A DNA stretch of 64,000 nt, from positions 4,615,155 to 4,679,154 of the forward strand of contig CM034137.1 in NCBI GenBank assembly GCA_019914995.1, read 5' to 3'. This DNA is from Acanthochlamys bracteata. Lineage: Eukaryota > Streptophyta > Magnoliopsida > Pandanales > Velloziaceae. Under the pieces are notes generated by a model that had not been told where the DNA came from, did not search any database, and saw only the letters and a program-made list of their open reading frames with translations. Positions 11,478 through 22,090 of this stretch are shown piece by piece. Position 1 is the stretch's first letter, and each line of letters opens with the position of its first letter. The translations under genes and the position numbers were made by a program.

Positions 11478-12735
11478 TGGTTTGTGTTTGTGTGCTCGTG
11501 CAGTTCCTCCAAGAAAGCTATTAGCCTCACGGCGTGCGCTCGTAATCTACAATAGGAACTACAGGGACGGCGACCACCTAGTTGGCCGTTCAAATCCTAC
11601 CGATCCAGGCAGATCAGAAGCTCAGGGCTTCAGAAGAGCTCGTGCTCCCCCATCACCAGTAGAAAATCCGAAAAGATACCGACAAGAAGCTCCTCCATCT
11701 GGGGGTATTCCGTGAAAATGCACGTCCACATGGTAATGAAGATACGTTATCGATGTAGACATGGTTGCTTCCTATGTGTAATTGACTGAGCCAACCACGA
11801 TAAGTTCAATTGTGGCTTGGAGGGTGTTGTACGGGATCCCCTTTGCAAGAGATACCAAAACCGAGCAACAAAGTAATTGGTTAACATGAATAGCCGTTTT
11901 GGTGATCCATGTGGATCCATCATGTCCGTCCTACTCTCCTCTAACCTAGCTATGAATTCATGACTTGGAAGATGCAGAGAACATTGAAGCGTTTCTGTTG
12001 AATGCTACACTCATCTACTGAACATGTCAAAAAGTTAGTGGAACTCAAAATATTGAATTCAAATAAGTTCTCATATTTACATTATAATAGAAATTAACTC
12101 TACTTCACATAACTCACTTCCGATATTCACTTCCAACAATCACAAAAAATCATTTTTAATATTGACTTTCAACTACAAGTAAATACCGAAATTGAATTCA
12201 CTTCCAACAACTACTTTCCAAATAACTCAATTTGTATAACTTACTTTCAAAAAAAATAAACGAGGCTTTAATATTATAATTCTATTCATTGACCGTAGTT
12301 CAAATTCTGAAGTTCTTTTCTTTATTAAGGGTTGCCAAGTTGGTAATCTTTGAAGCCTTCCTAAAACTATACGTGAGAGAGAGGAACTAGTTGATTCACA
12401 CAAAACCAAAAGTACTAGAAAATTTTCTTTTAATCAAGAAAACCTAATAATATATTCTATACGACAATACTATTATTTATAAAAAGTTTTATCATATTGC
12501 GATATATTTAGTGCTATGACTTAATCTTATAAACTGTTAAATCATATACGTTCATCAATCATTTATTTTGATTGAGCACAAAACATCAATCAAATAATTT
12601 ATACTTACCAATAAAATATACAAAAAGTATATATGATTCACATCTAATAGCTTAGGTTTTGTTAAATAATTTTTAATTAATTAATTTTAATTTTAATTTT
12701 TTATGGCAATATGGACCAACATAAAGTTGGTCACT
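11478..12735 (+). repeat. Left arm of a large inverted duplication
   Basis: This arm matches the reverse complement of 17815-19392 over most of its length. It runs from the polypyrimidine tail and exon 2 of a peptide gene, through its 3' flank (words such as GGGATCCCCTTTGCAAGAG and CATGTCCGTCCTACTCTCC), into the outer half of a long-inverted-repeat element. It lacks about 275 bases present in the right arm at about 18890-19165 and one of two 58 bp units at 18501-18616, but has 28 bases missing from the right-arm exon. The outer break at 11478 falls inside the gene's intron. Confidence 0.85.
11504..11715 (+). pseudogene. Second exon of a small secreted-peptide gene, first exon missing
   Basis: A 3' splice site (GTGCTCGTGCAG) at 11492-11503 is followed by an open exon of 69 codons beginning PPRKLLASRRALVI and ending APPSGGIP before TGA at 11713. 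It is the counterpart of exon 2 of the gene at 19236-19614 and shares the PPRKL opening with the gene at 30116-30660. Compared with the 19 kb copy it has 28 extra bases, so its reading frame stays open longer and gives a proline-rich tail. No signal-peptide exon lies upstream: similarity to the other copy stops at 11478, inside the intron. It therefore cannot make the secreted protein on its own. Whether the extra 28 bases are ancestral is inferred from the longer, proline-rich second exon of the 30 kb gene. Confidence 0.65.
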
Positions 12736-13073
12736 ATTCTTTCTATATTAGGGACCGACTAGCCTAGCCGGTAATGCTCACGCAATGGTGATCAAAAAGA
12801 GCATCTAGTATCTAATACACTAACAATAGGGACCAAAATTGTACCTTAAAAATAAAAATCTTAATTTAGTTAAAAAAATCTGTTAAATGTGATTTATATT
12901 TTCATATATAATATTGACAAAATTTTATATAATTTGGATGATAGTTTATACTCCATCATGATAAATAATTGATGCACATATACGATTTAACTATTATAAG
13001 ATTAAGTCGTAGCACTAAAATATATCCAAACGTGATAAAATTTTATTTTAATAAAAATGTTGTCATAGAATGT
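12440..13073. mobile_element. Long-inverted-repeat element 1 (MITE-like)
   Basis: The left part (about 12440-12715) and the right part (about 12830-13070) are inverted copies of one AT-rich sequence, with words such as TTTGATTGAGCACAAAACATC and ATAAATTATTGAT. They enclose a core with GGGACCGACTAG and AATAGGGACCAAAATTG. It has the same construction as the elements at 16275-16945 and 17100-18110. There are no coding sequences. The superfamily is uncertain; long terminal inverted repeats would fit a Mutator-like derivative. Its left half belongs to the inverted duplication. Confidence 0.6.
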
Positions 13074-13079
13074 CATTAC

Positions 13080-13580
13080 AAGAGAAGAGATCATCCGCTA
13101 CCAGAACAATCGGTTGCTAAAACTACAAAACGGTCGCTAGAGGAATTCACGACCGACACAAGACGGTCGCCAAGGCGCTCGTTCTAAACAGATCGCTGAA
13201 GCCTACTGGTGGCTATTGCTCCCCTGTTCATATAATAGCGACCAGGTCAAAAGAGTCGCTAATACGACATCCGCGACCACTAGAAGGAAGTCACTGATAA
13301 TACATCCGCGATCACTGCAAGTAAGTCGCTAGTATAACACTAACGACAGTCCACTATATGGTTGCCGATATTGTTCCGGCGACTACAACCTAGCAAGTTG
13401 CTGATATACTATCAGCGACTGTCGTAGGAGGTCACTGATGACATATTAGCGACCTAAGAGCCTAGATCTCTTAAGTAACATCAGCGACCGTCTTGTTATG
13501 ATCGCAGTGCGACATATAAGTATATATATCGCTCATCAACGACCAAATCGTCTCGGTCGTTAATGATCAGCGACCAATGG
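13080..13580. repeat. CACTA subterminal repeat array (GCGAC type)
   Basis: Many copies of a GCGACC / GGTCGCT / CAGCGACT word occur in both orientations over about 500 bases. This is typical of the clustered short binding sites that CACTA transposase proteins recognise near element ends. The word differs from the ACCGACTGA word of the element at 31765-43098. Confidence 0.65.
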
Positions 13581-13839
13581 TTAAGAGTTTATTTAATTAA
13601 TTTTTTATTATTAGTATTTTGAAAACTATTAATTCAATACTAAAATATTACCAAAACTAAAATTTGATTTAACGAATAAAAAATAAAAAATATTACATTA
13701 CATTATTAATATAATAAAATATATTTTAATTATATCATTGTTTTCATAGAAAAAATATAAAATGGAAAATAAATATTAAACTACATTGTTCTAATATAAT
13801 AAAATATAACATAAGAAAAGAACCAACTTTCGAGGGCGC

Positions 13840-14340
13840 TCTTCTCCTCAAATGTGAGCAAACAATTATGAATCTGAAATGAAAACAAACAGAAGAAGAT
13901 TAAAAATATTTATCTATGTGTTGAAATAAATATCTAAGCTACTCTGTATTAAGATCTTTAAAACTTAAACTTGCTTCTAACTTATTCTTCGGAATTTCAA
14001 ATTTTATTCCGACTTTTTCTACAAGTCGAACTCGTCGAGTTGATCGTCTCGGCACCAATCTCGTACCGTTTGATGGTTTAGTTTATATTTTATCACCTAG
14101 GTTATTTTAAACTAAATTATTCTAAACTAAAATTTTTAAAACCTAAGCATGCTTCTTACTCTTCGGACTTCAAATTTGATTCTGACTCTTTCTACAAGTC
14201 ACATTCGTCGACCCAATCGTGTCAGTGCCAATCTCGTGTAATTTGATGGCTTAGTTTATATTTTAGCCCCATATGTTGTTTTAAATTAAGTTATTCTAAA
14301 CTAAATTCTTTAAAACCTAAACATACTTCTAACTTACTAT
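13840..14340 (-). repeat. About 170 bp tandem units in the CACTA remnant (copy B)
   Basis: Diverged units containing TTGCTTCTAACTT, AATTTTATTCCGAC, TCTACAAGTC and GTTTGATGG-TTTAGTTTATATTTTA words repeat two to three times. They match copy A at 3690-4020 in reverse complement. They lie between the transposase remnants and the subterminal array. Confidence 0.6.
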
Positions 14341-14459
14341 AAAAAGTAAGTTATGTGTAGTCAATCCTGCATCGTGCAAATATATTTTACAATTCAAATT
14401 TTCAAAATCGATTTCAAACTTTCCTATAAAAGGACAAAAACAAAATGAAATTAATATTA

Positions 14460-14980
14460 TAACACATATTAAAAAATAAATACTAAGGATTGAATGTTAA
14501 ATACCGAAAGTAGTGTATAAATTTTAATAACAATGTCAGATCGTTGTTTCTCAATCTGAACCCAGCTTTCACATCAACTAGAGCGTATGTTCGATTCAAA
14601 ACTCCAAATTCTCTTGAAAGCCACACCGAGTGTTCTCCAATGGTTCTGCCATCAGTATTACATTGTATATGTACATTACCCTCTCGAAGGTTAAAAGTAT
14701 GCAATGCTGATTCGCGATTGACTCCGCAAGTACGTAGCTGCTCCTTGAAAGTAGATCCTATATTATTGAAAATTTGGATTAGCTAACAAATAAATAAGTT
14801 TAGTACAACAAAATTATACTTATAAGCACTAGAGATAGGTGTATTTGTAGGGGCAGCTGAAGTAGAATCAGGAGGTGTCATTCCTAAGGAGCACACTATA
14901 TGATCAGGTGTTGGATCTAAAATTGGGCTCGTCTCAGTTGCGCTGATCATAGATCTCGGTCTCTTACCCGCAACCATCTG
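14460..14980 (-). pseudogene. TNPA-like plant transposase remnant (Ptta/En/Spm family)
   Basis: On the minus strand an N-terminal piece starts at 14977 (MVAGKRPRSM, serine/threonine/proline rich). Further on a stretch reads GRTIGEHSVWLSREFGVLNRT with VDVKAGF after it. This corresponds to PVGEHAIWFARKMAYLIRT in the homologous gene of the large CACTA element (36419-36671), the conserved start of the Ptta/En/Spm family region (PF03004). The C-terminal part of that family is missing; the sequence passes straight into tandem repeats. In the family this protein acts with the TNP2 transposase and binds element ends. This copy is a non-functional fragment. Confidence 0.6.
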
Positions 14981-15069
14981 TAATAATCCGAAATAATTAT
15001 AAGATATTAAGATAGAGAATAAGTAGTTAAAAAATAAGTAATTTTCTAAAATCTATATTATTACCTTAA

Positions 15070-15760
15070 TTATTGTGACTATGGTCATCTACAGTTAGAT
15101 TTTCTTCAACACTACGAAATTCAAGTACCTCAATTAACGTTATTACTAACTTGAGGATTAAGCTCCTCACATATAGGCTTAATAATGATACATGGACACC
15201 TAGCCTCTTGATATGCATCGCCTTCAATATTCATATCTTCAGCTGTTTGATCTTCGTCCTCACCGAACAATCATGGATCAAATATATGACGATGTAGAGA
15301 TCTTTGTACCACTCTCCAATCTTTACTCATCACATTATCTGACATATAATACACTTGCATAGTATGACTTGCAAATATAAACGGATTATCAAAATACTAT
15401 CTCTTCGCCATATTAATACTGATGAAATCGTCGCTAATAGTATCGATTTCTTATGTTCAAGATCAAACCATTCACACTCAGCGAGCATACATGGCGATTT
15501 CCAATGTATGTTAATTCTATGATCTCAATAAGAACACAATAAAAAATAATAGAGTCATTCTTATGTTTTCTTTCAACGCATACACCATTGTTTTGAGTTG
15601 ACATTATATTGTCACGCTCCTTAGTCAAATACTTTACTTTATTAATTATACATTCATGATATCTACAAACACGACAATCTAGAACATCGACAAGTGCACG
15701 TACTTCGGCGTTGATTGTGTTAATTTCGTACAAGATTACTTAAACCTTATTAATAATTAT
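15070..15760 (-). pseudogene. TNP2-type transposase C-terminal remnant (DUF4216)
   Basis: Two joined blocks are readable on the minus strand. One is at 15434-15733 (TQNNGVCVERKHKNDSIIFY, then VLIEIIELTY and VCSLSVNGLI). The other is just downstream (NDPFIFASHTMQVYYMSD, then DWRVVQRSLHRHIF). These are the DUF4216 region (PF13952) found at the C-terminal end of CACTA TNP2 proteins. They line up with NDPFVFPMNVTQVFYVPD and DWVVVQQLQHRYLF at 37210-37360 in the large CACTA element. The catalytic Transposase_21 region is absent. Stops interrupt the frame. Confidence 0.65.
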
Positions 15761-15841
15761 AATTTTATAAATTTTGTTATATAATTAGTTATTATAACTT
15801 TTAGTAAAATAAATAATTTAAATCAAATTTAACAAAATTAC

Positions 15842-16110
15842 CTAAAATCGGCGGCGGTGGTGTCGGAGCACGGTAGGAACTGGCGCAGGCATCCGGAGGC
15901 GGCATGCGGCGGCAGGTGTCAGCAGCAGGCGGGAGCGAGCAGCAGGCGGCGAGATGGGCTCAATGCGGCTAGCGGCAGCGGCGGCGGAGCCGGATATGAT
16001 CGGAGGCTGTAGGAGCGGCGGCAAATCCGACAGGTCCGGCGGCTGACCGGCGCGGGTTGGGGGTCGGAGTGCGGTAGCGAAAATCGTCGGGGAGAAGGGG
16101 GGAAGGAAAA
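15842..16110 (-). other. GC-rich leader-like DNA of the CACTA remnant
   Basis: A short island of CGGCGG and CCGGCG words stands out in very AT-rich surroundings. Open frames over it are alanine/proline/arginine rich on the minus strand and have no domain. Its place, between the element end and the TNP2 remnant, matches the GC-rich leader at 42165-42330 in the large CACTA element, so 5' untranslated DNA is likelier than a gene. Confidence 0.4.
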
Positions 16111-16274
16111 TTGAAAATGTTTTTCGAAAGGGGAGCTAACATGTAGACCAAACTAATAAATACTTGTAGTAGTTTAGTATAGGGACCAAATTTGAAGTTG
16201 GTCCCTAAAACTTTAAAAAATAAAACTTTTACGTTAGTTAATAAAAATTTTTGATTAACATCTAAACGTCGCAT

Positions 16275-16945
16275 ATATTCTATATATGATAATATTACTA
16301 TTTAAACAGAATTTACCACATTTGAATGTATTTTAGGGTTATGATCTAATCCTACAATTTATTAAACCATAGATGTCCATCAATAATTTATGTATTATAA
16401 AACATAAAATATCATCCAAATAAAATTAAAAATTTTCTAATATGATATATAAAAAGTATAAATCAAATCCAACGACTTAGATTTTATTAAATAAATATTT
16501 ACTAGTTATTTAAATATTCTTATTTTACAAGGTACTAAGGATCAACATGAAGTTAATCCCTATTGCCAACTCATTAGCGACCGAAAAATTACCTGGTCGC
16601 TGATGCTCTATGTCAGATGTGGAACCTGGTTTTCATTATCATAGCATTAGGGGCCAATTTAGACAATGGTCCTTATTACTCAAAAAACTAAATTTTCAAA
16701 TTAATTAGAAAAAAGTTATTTAATAAAATATAAACCGTTTAATATGATTTATATTTTTCATATATGTTATTGACAAAATTTTAGATTATTCAAATGATAT
16801 CTTTTGCTTCATCACAACTAATAATCAATTAGCGAAATATGATTTAATAATTTATACGGTTGAAATCAAAGTATTAATTTATGTCTAAATATGATAAAAT
16901 TTTGTATGAACAATAATTTTGTAATATTTAATATATCTAATTATT
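16275..16945. mobile_element. Long-inverted-repeat element 2 (MITE-like)
   Basis: The left repeat (about 16275-16510) and right repeat (about 16685-16940) are inverted relatives of each other and of element 1. They surround a core with AAGGATCAACATGAAGTTAA, GCGACCGAAAAATTACC and AGGGGCCAATTTAGACAATGG. A truncated right-type repeat lies immediately to its left (16200-16275), so elements of this family have piled up here. Confidence 0.55.
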
Positions 16946-17099
16946 TAGATAATTTATTTTAAATATAAAATTATATTATTCGCTTAATAATATGATGGAA
17001 TAGTATAAGTATCACATTTATCAACTAATTCGTCATATCGTTACATGCTCATTTACTCAATTCGCATAATTGTAAGAATAAACTGAAAATTTTTACTGT

Positions 17100-18110
17100 T
17101 GAATACATTATATACTACAATATTCTTGTTCATACAAAGTTTCATCAAGTTTGGATATAATTTATTGCTTTGATTTATGCGAAATAAATTATTAAATTTT
17201 GTACGTTCATTAATTTTTTATTTTGATTGAGCACAAAACATCATCCAAATGATCTAAACTATTGTCAATATGATGTATAAAAATTATATATCACATACAA
17301 CGATTTATGTTTTAATAAATAAATTTTTGTAAATAAATTTTAATTTATTATTTTTTATGTCAACAGCAACCAATAAAGGTTTGATAGTTGCTATTAGTAT
17401 TAAATAGCAAGCACAAAGTAAGACCGTCGCTGTTATCCTACAGCATTTGCGACCAGTAACAAAAACAGTCACTATTGATACAAGTAATAGCGTTCGGTAA
17501 GCACTAGTCGCTATTACCTTGGACTAATAGTGACTAGTTACCATTCCTGATTGTTGTTTGTTTTATAATAGCGACTAGATTTGTAGAGGTCGTCAATATA
17601 GATAAGTAGCGACCAAACCTAGTCGCTGTTATAAAACAAACAACGACCAGAAAGGATAGCTAGTCGCTATTAGTCTAATATAATAATGACTGGTGTTGAC
17701 AGCACGCTATTACTTGTATAAGTAGCGACTGTTTTTGTTGCTAGTCGCAAATGCGTCAGACAACAACCCATTTTACTTTGTGGTTGCTATTAGTAGTAAT
17801 AGCGACTGTCATACTTTTATGTTGATCCCTATTATCATAAAAAATTAAAATTTTAAATTAATTAATAAAAATTTATTTAACAAAATCTAAGCTAGTAGAT
17901 TTGAATTGTATATACTTTTTATATATTATATTGATAAAATTTTAAATCATTTGTAGAAGTTTTGTGCTCAATCAAAATAAATATATGATAGACGTATATG
18001 ATTTAATAATTTATAAAATTAAATCATAGCACTAAAATATATTCAAATATGATAAAATTTTTTATAAATAATAGTATTGTTGTATAGAATATATCATTAG
18101 GTTTTCTTGA
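17100..18110. mobile_element. Nearly complete 1 kb palindrome (long-inverted-repeat element 3)
   Basis: The whole element folds on itself about a centre near 17599. For example TTGTTTGTTTTATAATAGCG at 17555 mirrors CGCTGTTATAAAACAAACAA at 17622, and the outer halves carry the same inverted repeat as elements 1 and 2. The core is full of TAGCGACTAG/CTAGTCGCTA words. Arms of about 500 bases would form a long hairpin if transcribed. Its right half continues into the right arm of the inverted duplication. Confidence 0.7.
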
Positions 18111-19392
18111 TTAAAAGAAAATTTTCTAGTACTTTTGGTTTTGTGTGAATCAACTAGTTCCTCTCTCTCACGCATAGTTTAAGGAAGGCTTCAAAGATTA
18201 CCAACTTGGCAACCCTTAATAAAGAAAAGAACTTCAGAATTTGAAGTATGGTCAATAAATAGAGTTATAACATTAAAGCCTCGTTTTTTATTTTTTTTGA
18301 AAGTAAGTTATACAAAGTGAGTTATTTGGAAATTAGTTGTTGGAAGTGTATTCAATTTCCGTATTTACTTGTAGTTGAAAGTGAATATTAAAAGTGATTT
18401 TTTGTGATTGGAAAGTGATTGTTGGAAGTGAATATCGGAAGTGAGTTATGTGAACTAGAGTTAATTTCTATGATAAAGTAAATATGAGAACTTATTTGAA
18501 TCCAACTTTTTGAGTTCCACCAGCTTTTGGACTTGTTGAGGTATGTGAGTGTAGCATATCCAACTTTTTGAGTTCCACCAGCTTTTGGACTTGTTGAGGT
18601 AGGTGAGTGTAGCATTCAACAGAAAAGCTTCAATGTTCTCTGCAACTTCCAAGTCATGAATCCATAGCTAGGTAAGAAGAGAGTAGGACGGACATGATGG
18701 ATCCATATGGATCACCAAAACGGCTATTCATGTTAACCAATTACTTTGTTGCTCGGTTTTGGTATCTCTTGCAAAGGGGATCCCGTACAGCACCCTCCAA
18801 GCCACAATTGTACATATAGTGCTTGGCTCAGTCAATTACATTTAGGAAGCAACCATGTCTACAACGATAACGTATCTTCGTTACCATGTGCGGCGATAAG
18901 GTATCTTCGTTGTATATGACAAACTTGACCCTCTTGGTTAGATTTTTTGTGCATAGCTGTTAAAGATATATAGTTGATCTTTGCGGGTAATAGTTGGAAG
19001 TCTATTAGTACTAGTTTTCTCAGATGCAAGATTTATCACAAGACTAATATAATATCATAAGCATACATAAATGATATTAAATGTTAAATCCATCATATTA
19101 CATCACAAACACGTCTACACGTCATTCATACACCAGCAGATACTGATCATAATTCACGAAGCATTTTCTGTCTCGTGCATTTTCACGGAATACCCCCAGA
19201 TGGAGGAGCTTCTTGTCGGTATCTTTTCGGGTTTTCTACTGGTGATGGGGGAGCACGAGCTCTTCTGAAGCCCTGAGCTTCTGATCTGCCTGGGGGTCGC
19301 CGTCCATGTAGTTCCTATTGCAGATTACCAGCGCGCGCCTTGAGGCTAATAGCTTTCTTGGAGGAACTGCATGAGCACACAAACACAAACCA
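17815..19392 (-). repeat. Right arm of the large inverted duplication
   Basis: This is the reverse complement of 11478-12735 with extra material: a 58 bp tandem repeat (18501-18616) and about 275 bases at 18890-19165. The arm ends at 19392, inside the intron of the peptide gene. Beyond that point the right side continues into that gene's first exon while the left side does not. Confidence 0.85.
18501..18616. repeat. 58 bp tandem duplication
   Basis: Two almost identical 58-base units, each starting TCCAACTTTTTGAGTTCCAC, occur only in the right arm of the inverted duplication. The left arm has one unit, so this arose after the arms separated or was lost from one. Confidence 0.85.
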
Positions 19393-19614
19393 CCGTGGAT
19401 CAATATTGGAATGTGTTAGTTCAATTTTCTCCTACTAGTACTAAATCTGTGAAAAAAACATTCAGTACAAAGATATATTATGAATATACGACAGTATGTA
19501 TTCAAGTGACAGCATACTGCAGTAAGCAAGAGAGCGTGGCAATGTCGCCATGAGTAGGAGCACGACAAGCAGGATAGCAGCGAGCATGGTCTGAGATCCA
19601 CTACTACCAGCCAT
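19236..19614 (-). CDS. Small secreted peptide precursor, two exons (family not identified)
   Basis: Exon 1 is 19614-19518. It encodes 32 codons with a clear signal peptide: a short polar start (MAGSSGSQT), a hydrophobic run (MLAAILLVVLLLMATL), then PRSLAYC. A GT donor follows at 19517. The intron of 151 bases ends in CATGCAG, and exon 2 is 19366-19236. The phase-1 join creates CIPPRKL, exactly as in the gene at 30116-30660. The predicted precursor is 75 residues; the exported part is basic (LLASRRALVI...). A 28-base deletion relative to the copy at 11504-11715 shifts the frame so that it ends at LPHHQ instead of a proline-rich tail. It may therefore be a truncated or dead copy. A TATA-like box lies about 57 bases upstream of the ATG. 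I do not recognise the family; an apoplastic signalling or wall protein is a guess. Confidence 0.55.
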
Positions 19615-19670
19615 TGCTACCGATATACCAATTTCCTTCTTGAGAAGGAGAATGCCCTAGCTCGTGGCTT

Positions 19671-19678
19671 TTTTATAG
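19671..19678 (-). promoter_or_regulatory. TATA-like box of the peptide gene
   Basis: On the minus strand CTATAAAA lies about 57 bases before the ATG. It is preceded by AAATCAGTCTCATTTCAGTA, which resembles AAATCTCGTGTCAGTT before the TATA box of the paralogue at 30705. Shared promoter text supports common descent. Confidence 0.5.
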
Positions 19679-19699
19679 TACTGAAATGAGACTGATTTA

Positions 19700-20429
19700 T
19701 ATAAAATTTTGACGTTGACCTCGAGAGAAGAGGATAGTAATCATGTGCATGTAGTATTCTGAAAGTATGATGATGAATTGACTACACGATTTATGTTATA
19801 AACAAAGATATAAATATGATAATCTTGCATTGACTACAAAGGAAGTGACTCACAATGGATTTACTCGAGGAAAGAACTAGGAAATAGCTGTGCAAAGGTT
19901 GCTCGAAACATGCAATAGTTAATTCGTGTACTCAAAGTCAGCATTACTCGAGACGTCTTTGAGGGTTCGGCTAGCTTTATAGCCTATATATTCCCAAGAG
20001 CAAGAATTAGTATGCAAGTGTTTTGCAGGCAGGTTGCGGCAAGTTGTTTGTTTGTCCTTATTAGTAGTAATTAATTCTAAATGCTAAGTTGTAGAGGTCT
20101 GCTAGTAGTATGATATGAATCTCTCACTTTCGCAAGAAGTGAGCTCGAATTTAAATTCCTGCCTACGGTGGCTATTAAATCTATTGCCTAAGAATGAGAA
20201 ACATATTTTAGAAAAATTTGGGGATTATAGCCCAATCAATTGATTAGAGACGCCAAATTTTATACATAAGAATAATTCTTTGCAGCGTCAAGGTTCTTAT
20301 CTATGCATCGAGCATGTTTGGCGGTGTTTACTATTGCTTATCAAAATTTTATTTTTATTTTTCTTTTCCAATAAAGATATTTGATTCTGAGGTGATAGAC
20401 CTTGCCTTTCAGAAATGGAGAACCGTCTT
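19700..20429. other. Intergenic DNA upstream of the peptide gene, possible SINE-like piece
   Basis: No coding sequence was recognised. Around 20090-20190 the text GTAGAGGTCTGCTAGTAG...GAGCTCGAATTTAAATTCC loosely resembles polymerase III A and B boxes and a diverged tRNA-derived SINE, but no tail or target duplication is evident. Confidence 0.3.
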
Positions 20430-20665
20430 AATATGGGTATAAATATTTTTAAAATAAATTTTTTTTAAAATAAAAAATATTTTTATTTTAAAAAAAAATA
20501 AATTTTATTTTTTATTTAAAAAAATAATAAAAATAAAATTTTATTATGTAGAATTTTTGATAATTTTTAAAATTTTAAATAAAATTTTTAAATATTTATA
20601 AAAAATATATTAAAAAATATAAAATTAAAAATTAAAAATTATTTTTAAGATAAGCAATACCAAAC
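20430..20665. repeat. AT-rich MITE-like repeat, copy 3
   Basis: A/T-only block (TTTTAAAATAAATTTTTTTT...TAAAATTAAAAATTAAAAATT). It is close in word order to the copy at 5570 and contains the matching ATTATGTAGAATTTTTGATAA word in its middle. Confidence 0.5.
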
Positions 20666-22069
20666 TCTCCACTGAACAACAGTTCCTCACTATCTTAATC
20701 TGCAGTTATTATTATACCAAACAATGCCTGCTTTGGTAGCTTTTTATGGATTTAATTTGACCTTAATGGAAATAGAATACACACTGACAATTTTTCATTA
20801 TGACAAGACATTGCCTTAATTTTGTTCAATGGGCACCATCACAAAGTACGAAACTGGGTATATATTAGTATTAAATAAGAAAAGAATTAGGTTTAGTTTC
20901 AACTGGGAATTAAGTTTTGCGACGAGTAATTAACTATCAACTCTTGTTACGAATTTCGGAGAATACACCAGAGCTCTGGTTTGACATTACTACTCAATCT
21001 GGTAAAGTTATCAAAACTAATCTGTTTTTCTCGAAGTTGTGTTTTCTAATTGTTAATTACAGAAATACATATGTAGAGCATAATAAGTTTTGTCACTTGC
21101 AAAAGATGCAGTGCGAGGCCCAATACACAACTTACGTAAACGCAAATGTTACATACAAGGAAATCGATGTTGTCTATAACAACATTAATTCACGAGCTAC
21201 TCTAAACACCTACAGCACATTAAGTCGTCTGCTTATATATAGTATCACGATCCAACTACTAGTCATGACCTGCATTGAAATAAAATTCAGTCTAAATAAG
21301 ATCTACGTTCAGCCTATTTTAATAAGTCTAACACGAAACGGACTTAAAACAACAATAGCTAAACTTTTTAAGCTGGGGTAGAACTCTATTAAAACTTTTA
21401 CGAACAAGTATATAATGACGTAATTGTCAGAGTAAACAGCAAAACGATAACTTAAACATCAAACCACCAATAGAATAAGACAACGACTAGCTATAGGTAG
21501 CCGACAATAGTTAATACAAAACTCCCATGTATATATAATAACTCAATATAGTACAAAAAGTAATTAAGGCGTACAAATCAGTTGAAATTACAAAGCTATT
21601 TTAATGAATAAATAAGCACATGAGACTTATCGCGTCACTCCGATCAACAATCAAAAACTCAACTCCAGCCAATCTCTACAGCGACCGGAGGAGGTCAAAA
21701 AAAGTAAAAGTGATGACCGAATCTTAGTGGCATGAAATAACAGTCTCGGTGATCACTAAGACTTCACCTAACTGATCACCTAACTGTTTTGTTCATACTT
21801 TCATACATGTAACAGATGCAATGGTAGAATAGAGCCAATCCTCTGAAGTCCTAAATAGTTTTATATAGATTTTGCTCTCGTCAAGAAATAGAGATGTAGA
21901 TATGGTTGACCGGCCTAAGCCAAGCGAATAGATCGGATCGGATTGATCAGATCTGATTCATTTATCTGATTTATTTTTATTTAATATAATAAATAAATAA
22001 TAAAAATTTAAATTTATAAAATTAGCATAACAAAGTTCTTTATAATTAATGAAAAAGAAGTTATTCACT
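20666..22069. other. Intergenic DNA with one unrecognised long frame
   Basis: A frame of 155 codons without stops runs from 20917 to 21381 on the plus strand, but it begins at TTG rather than ATG. It is rich in I, N, T and Y as AT-rich DNA would dictate, and has no motif I know. It stops before the gypsy remnant. I do not call it a gene. Confidence 0.3.
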
Positions 22070-22090
22070 CGGAAAAGAATCATTTACAGA

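Larger units (their letters stand above)
13074..16171 (-). mobile_element. Decayed CACTA (En/Spm) element
   Basis: Read on the minus strand, the order matches the intact CACTA element at 31765-43098: GC-rich leader DNA (15842-16110), the tail of a TNP2-type gene (15070-15760), the start of a TNPA-like gene (14460-14980), tandem repeats (13840-14340), and a subterminal array of GCGACC/GGTCGC words (13080-13580). The proposed ends, CATTACAAGAG at 13074 and ...CTTGTAGTA at 16171, each differ by one base from canonical CACTACAAG ends, and I could not match a 3 bp target duplication. The limits are therefore approximate. Most of TNP2 is gone. Confidence 0.6.

Noticed and set aside
13080-13580. Regularly recurring short repeats resembling a CRISPR array
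   Set aside because: Repeats are short, in both orientations and unevenly spaced, in plant DNA next to transposase remnants; this is a CACTA subterminal array.
15842-16110. GC-rich alanine/proline frame on the minus strand
   Set aside because: Composition explains the open frame; its position fits a CACTA transcript leader better than a gene.
20917-21381. 155-codon open frame on the plus strand
   Set aside because: It begins at TTG, has AT-driven composition and no motif or splice context; long chance frames are expected in a window of this size.
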